DNA from: CAIZGX01 sp046048875
Lineage (GTDB): Bacteria > Bacteroidota > Bacteroidia > Flavobacteriales_D > Sanyastnellaceae
Reading direction: 5' to 3'
Assembly (NCBI GenBank): GCA_046048875.1
Contig: JBJOFG010000002.1
Coordinates: forward strand, 186,001-250,000
Length of the DNA stretch: 64,000 nucleotides
Shown one piece after another: positions 61,509 through 64,000 of this stretch. Each line of letters begins with the position of its first letter. Position 1 is the stretch's first letter. The translations under genes were made by a program, and so were the position numbers. The notes under the pieces are model-generated. The model searched no databases and was not told where the DNA came from. It was given only the letters and a program-made list of their open reading frames with translations.

Positions 61509-61569
61509 AGAATCACAATCGTCTGTTCACAAGATGATAATTCACAGGTCACAAAAGACAAATACTCAT

Positions 61570-61577
61570 TATTTTTG
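61570..61577 (+). promoter_or_regulatory. Candidate -7 promoter element for the oxoamine synthase gene
   Basis: TATTTTTG matches TAnnTTTG exactly, 21 bases upstream of the GTG start, in the 132-base divergent space shared with bamD. No clear -33 TTG at normal spacing. Confidence 0.4.
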
Positions 61578-61598
61578 TATTTCTAAAATTTTACGACA

Positions 61599-62843
61599 GT
61601 GGATATATTTGAAAAAATCAAGAAGAACAGAGGACCCCTTGGTCAGCACTCAAAAGAATCTCATGGCTATTTTACTTTCCCAAAACTAGAAGGTGAAATT
61701 CATGCTCACATGACATTCCGTGGTAAACCAGTATTGACATGGAGTTTGAACAACTACCTTGGTTTAGCAAATCATCCTGACGTTCGTAAGGCCGATGCCG
61801 ATGCTGCTGCACAATGGGGATTAGCTTACCCAATGGGTGCGCGTATGATGTCTGGACAAACCAAATATCACGAGCAACTTGAGCAAGAACTTGCAGAGTT
61901 CATGCACAAAGAAGATGCATTCTTGTTAAACTTCGGTTACCAGGGTTGTATGTCGGCTATTGAAGCTCTAGTTGGAAGACACGATGTTGTTGTATACGAT
62001 AGTGAAAGCCATGCATGTATGGTAGATGGTGTTCGTTTACACCAAGGGAAGCGTTTCGTTTTTCAGCATAACGACATGGAGAGCTTCGAAAAGATGCTTC
62101 ACCAAGCCAAGCGTGTGACAGATCAAACCGGCGGTGGAATTTTAGTAATGACCGAAGGTGTATTCGGAATGGCTGGAGACCAAGGTAAATTGAAAGAGAT
62201 TGCTGAATTCAAAAAAGTAATTCCTTTCCGTTTATTCGTCGACGATGCGCACGGATTTGGTTCAATTGGAAAAGACGGCCGCGGTGCGGGTGAATTCCAA
62301 GGCGTACAAGATCAAATCGATGTTTACTTCGGAACTTTTGCGAAAGCAATGGCTACTGTTGGAGCATTCGTTGCTTCTGAAGAACACGTAATTGAATACT
62401 TGCGCTACAACATGCGCTCTCAAATTTTTGCAAAAGCCTTGCCTTTGCCAATCGTTATTGGAGCGCTAAAGCGTTTAGATATGATTCGCACAATGCCAGA
62501 ACTTCAAGACAACTTGTGGAACATTGCTCGTGCACTTCAAAGCGGATTAAGAGAAGCAGGATTCGACATCGGACACACCAACAGTGTCGTTACTCCGGTA
62601 TTCTTAAAAGGTTCATTGGGTGAAGCAACCAACGTAACACTAGACCTTCGTGAAACATACGGAATCTTCTGTTCTATTGTTGTGTATCCAGTTGTACCAA
62701 AAGACGTGATCATGTTACGCCTTATACCTACAACCGTTCACACACTGGAAGATGTTCGTTATACCATCGAATGCTTCTCAAAAGTTCGTGAGAAATTAGA
62801 GGCCGGAGAATACAAAGCCGAGAAGATTGCTTCTTGGGGTTAA
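61599..62843 (+). CDS. Alpha-oxoamine synthase, possible serine palmitoyltransferase-like enzyme
   Basis: 414 residues, GTG start at 61599 followed by MDIFEKIKKNRGPLGQHSKESHGYF; no ATG fits the conserved N terminus. PLP enzyme: WSLNNYLGLANHP, YDSESHACMVDGVRLH, VDDAHGFGSIG, and K249 in GTFAKAMATVGAF. It differs from Kbl at 4614 by the longer N terminus and by TFAKAMA in place of TLGKALG, closer to serine palmitoyltransferase and related Bacteroidota enzymes that condense an amino acid (serine, or cysteate for sulfonolipids) with acyl-CoA/ACP. Product is not proven. Stands alone, with its own promoter-like element. Confidence 0.8.
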   Translation: MDIFEKIKKNRGPLGQHSKESHGYFTFPKLEGEIHAHMTFRGKPVLTWSLNNYLGLANHPDVRKADADAAAQWGLAYPMGARMMSGQTKYHEQLEQELAEFMHKEDAFLLNFGYQGCMSAIEALVGRHDVVVYDSESHACMVDGVRLHQGKRFVFQHNDMESFEKMLHQAKRVTDQTGGGILVMTEGVFGMAGDQGKLKEIAEFKKVIPFRLFVDDAHGFGSIGKDGRGAGEFQGVQDQIDVYFGTFAKAMATVGAFVASEEHVIEYLRYNMRSQIFAKALPLPIVIGALKRLDMIRTMPELQDNLWNIARALQSGLREAGFDIGHTNSVVTPVFLKGSLGEATNVTLDLRETYGIFCSIVVYPVVPKDVIMLRLIPTTVHTLEDVRYTIECFSKVREKLEAGEYKAEKIASWG

Positions 62844-62918
62844 GAGAGCAATAATATTGGAAATTCAGAATTGGCTTCTAACGAGGCCTTTTCTATTTTA
62901 GCACCATTAAAGATGATT

Positions 62919-63749
62919 ATGAAAAAATTTTACCATTTAGCATTCGCATTAGGATCAGCCGGCGTGTTATTCTTTGCAGGGGTTGATTCAGACAACGGAA
63001 AAGCAGGAGCAACTGGATCTCCAGGGGAAAATAATTGTACTAATTGCCACAACACCTTCGCGGCAAATTCAGGTCCAGGTAGCATCGTAATCAGCTCAAA
63101 TATGACCAACTGGGAATATGTGCCAGGACAGACTTATGAAATTTCTGTTTCGTTGGCGCAATCTGGAAGAAGTCTTTTCGGAGTTGGTTTTGAAGCACTT
63201 TTACCAAGCGGTGCGAATGCGGGTGTCCTCACAGCAGGTGCAGGAACAACCATTAAAACTGCAACCGTCGCAGGCAATTCGAGAAGGAATATTGTTCATC
63301 AATTAAACGGCGGAGCATCCCCGAACAGTCACACCTTTACCTTCACTTGGGAGGCACCTACAACGGATGTTGGAGACGTAACTTTCTATTGCGCGGGAAA
63401 TGCTTGTAACGATAATGGTGCAAATTCAGGGGACTACGTGTACACAACGTCACAAGTTATTTCGCCTGCGACAGTCAATAATATTGAAGAAGAATCTTAC
63501 AACGCATTTTCTTCTTACCCCAACCCCGTGATTGACAACTTAAATTTAAACTACTCACTTCCTCAATCTTCAAAGGTGGTTTGCATCGTGTATGACATAA
63601 CTGGAAAGCAAGTGCACATTGACCAATCAAATCGATTTGCAGGAAATCAGCAACAAGTCTTAAATCTTTCTAGTCTGCATGCCGGAACGTATATTCTCAG
63701 TGTTCAGTTGAACGGACAATCCTTTACAAAGCGTTTCATAAAGAAATAA
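62919..63749 (+). CDS. Secreted choice-of-anchor V protein with CxxCH motif and T9SS type A sorting domain
   Basis: 276 residues from ATG at 62919 (MKKFYHLAFALGSAGVLFFAGVDS); a second ATG is two codons upstream, and a TTG at 62871 gives an unlikely extension. Signal peptide; then GSPGENNCTNCHNTF with a CxxCH heme-c-type motif (C40, C43, H44); a beta-sandwich (about 55-190: YVPGQTYEISVSLAQSG..., FGVGFEALLPSG) of the reelin-like choice-of-anchor V class; and a type A sorting domain SYPNPVIDNLNLNYSLP ... ITGKQVHIDQSN ... GTYILSVQLNGQ. Surface-exposed in Bacteroidota; heme binding is possible but not shown. Confidence 0.85.
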   Translation: MKKFYHLAFALGSAGVLFFAGVDSDNGKAGATGSPGENNCTNCHNTFAANSGPGSIVISSNMTNWEYVPGQTYEISVSLAQSGRSLFGVGFEALLPSGANAGVLTAGAGTTIKTATVAGNSRRNIVHQLNGGASPNSHTFTFTWEAPTTDVGDVTFYCAGNACNDNGANSGDYVYTTSQVISPATVNNIEEESYNAFSSYPNPVIDNLNLNYSLPQSSKVVCIVYDITGKQVHIDQSNRFAGNQQQVLNLSSLHAGTYILSVQLNGQSFTKRFIKK

Positions 63750-63773
63750 CCATTGAAAAGTTCTCAGTAAAAA

Positions 63774-63799
63774 AAAAGAGCACCAATTGGTGCTCTTTT
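63774..63799. terminator. Bidirectional terminator between the CxxCH protein and the E2 gene
   Basis: AAAAGAGCACC (63774-63784), loop AATT, GGTGCTCTTTT (63789-63799): 11-base perfect stem with A- and T-runs on both sides; serves the two converging genes. Confidence 0.9.
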
Positions 63800-63818
63800 C
63801 ATATTATAAATTATCTAC

Positions 63819-64000
63819 TTAAATAAACATCAATACTGGCTCTTCCAACATAGCCTTCAATGTTTGAAGGAATGCAGATCCAGAAGCTCCGTCTACTACT
63901 CGGTGATCGCAGCTTAAAGTCAACTTCATGGTATGTCCTGGAACAACCATTCCGTTCTTCACAACAGGAACTTCACGAATAGCACCAACCGCGAGGATAC
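63819..64000 (-). CDS. Dihydrolipoamide acetyltransferase (pyruvate dehydrogenase E2), C-terminal end
   Basis: Only the last 60 residues are inside the window; the gene continues past 64000. Reading the minus strand gives ILAVGAIREVPVVKNGMVV, GHTMKLTLSCDHRVVDGAS and FLQTLKAMLEEPVLMFI-stop. The DHRVVDGA motif holds the catalytic histidine of 2-oxoacid dehydrogenase E2 acyltransferases; the CDHRVVDGA form and terminal sequence suit pyruvate dehydrogenase E2 of Bacteroidota better than the 2-oxoglutarate enzyme. Confidence 0.9.
   Translation of the reverse strand, partial: ILAVGAIREVPVVKNGMVVPGHTMKLTLSCDHRVVDGASGSAFLQTLKAMLEEPVLMFI

Noticed and set aside
1..64000. Prophage, insertion sequence, toxin-antitoxin or defence system
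   Set aside because: I found no transposase, integrase, capsid, nuclease-methylase or toxin-like gene; all sizeable frames have other explanations.

Overview
The window comes from a member of the Bacteroidota, most likely a marine-type Flavobacteriales (Cryomorphaceae/Crocinitomicaceae-like). The evidence is three proteins with C-terminal type IX secretion (T9SS) sorting domains, a DUF4835/PorD-family protein, a MurF-Alr fusion, a type B succinate dehydrogenase with a one-subunit anchor, a SpoIIE-type phosphatase with a Bacteroidota-style linker, an Rpb6/omega-like protein next to bamD and coaBC, and TAnnTTTG/TAnnTTCG promoter elements. Coding density is very high. I see no phage, insertion sequence, CRISPR array or rRNA operon; most of the window is core chromosome, with one accessory glycan locus.

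Layout. 1-597: end of a universal stress protein. 602-3486 (-): YfiR-like periplasmic protein, TPR protein and membrane-anchored SpoIIE phosphatase, a probable three-gene signalling operon. 3574-8040 (-): acpP-fabF-rnc-kbl-FAD oxidoreductase. 8242-23117 (+): thirteen tightly packed or overlapping genes, opening with a ThiF-rhodanese protein and an unassigned GT-B-like protein, then WbpB/WbpD/WbpE-like sugar nucleotide genes, five glycosyltransferases, an acyltransferase, a Wzy/WaaL-like protein and an AsnB-type amidotransferase. Together they look like a surface polysaccharide locus, possibly making an N-acetylated and amidated amino-uronic acid glycan. 23208-26618 (+): RimK-like ligase, cystathionine gamma-synthase/lyase, kynurenine 3-monooxygenase. 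26615-29468 (-): two putative envelope proteins.

29539-37165: tRNA-Leu(UAG) with a clear terminator, then ileS, a histone-H1-like/DksA-like fusion, lspA and murF-alr. 37244-42592: two large T9SS cargo proteins (an S8 peptidase and a type B sorting-domain protein). 42596-47443: ribE, polA, an orphan lipoprotein and an orphan secreted protein. 47494-51622 (-): PAP2 phosphatase and sdhCAB. 51832-54442 (-): rplM-rpsI and rpsB-tsf. 54582-61466 (-): bamD, omega-like, coaBC, porD-like, recN, truB, queA. 61599-63749 (+): an alpha-oxoamine synthase possibly of sphingolipid or sulfonolipid synthesis and a CxxCH-containing T9SS protein. 63819-64000 (-): end of a pyruvate dehydrogenase E2.

The most interesting items are: an IleS2 whose HIGH motif reads GIHH, the swapped form associated with strong mupirocin resistance; the YfiR/TPR/SpoIIE-phosphatase module, which looks like a YfiR-type switch wired to protein dephosphorylation instead of c-di-GMP; the glycan operon headed by an orphan E1-like/rhodanese protein; the H1-tail/DksA fusion; and an S8 peptidase with Glu in the place of the catalytic Asp.
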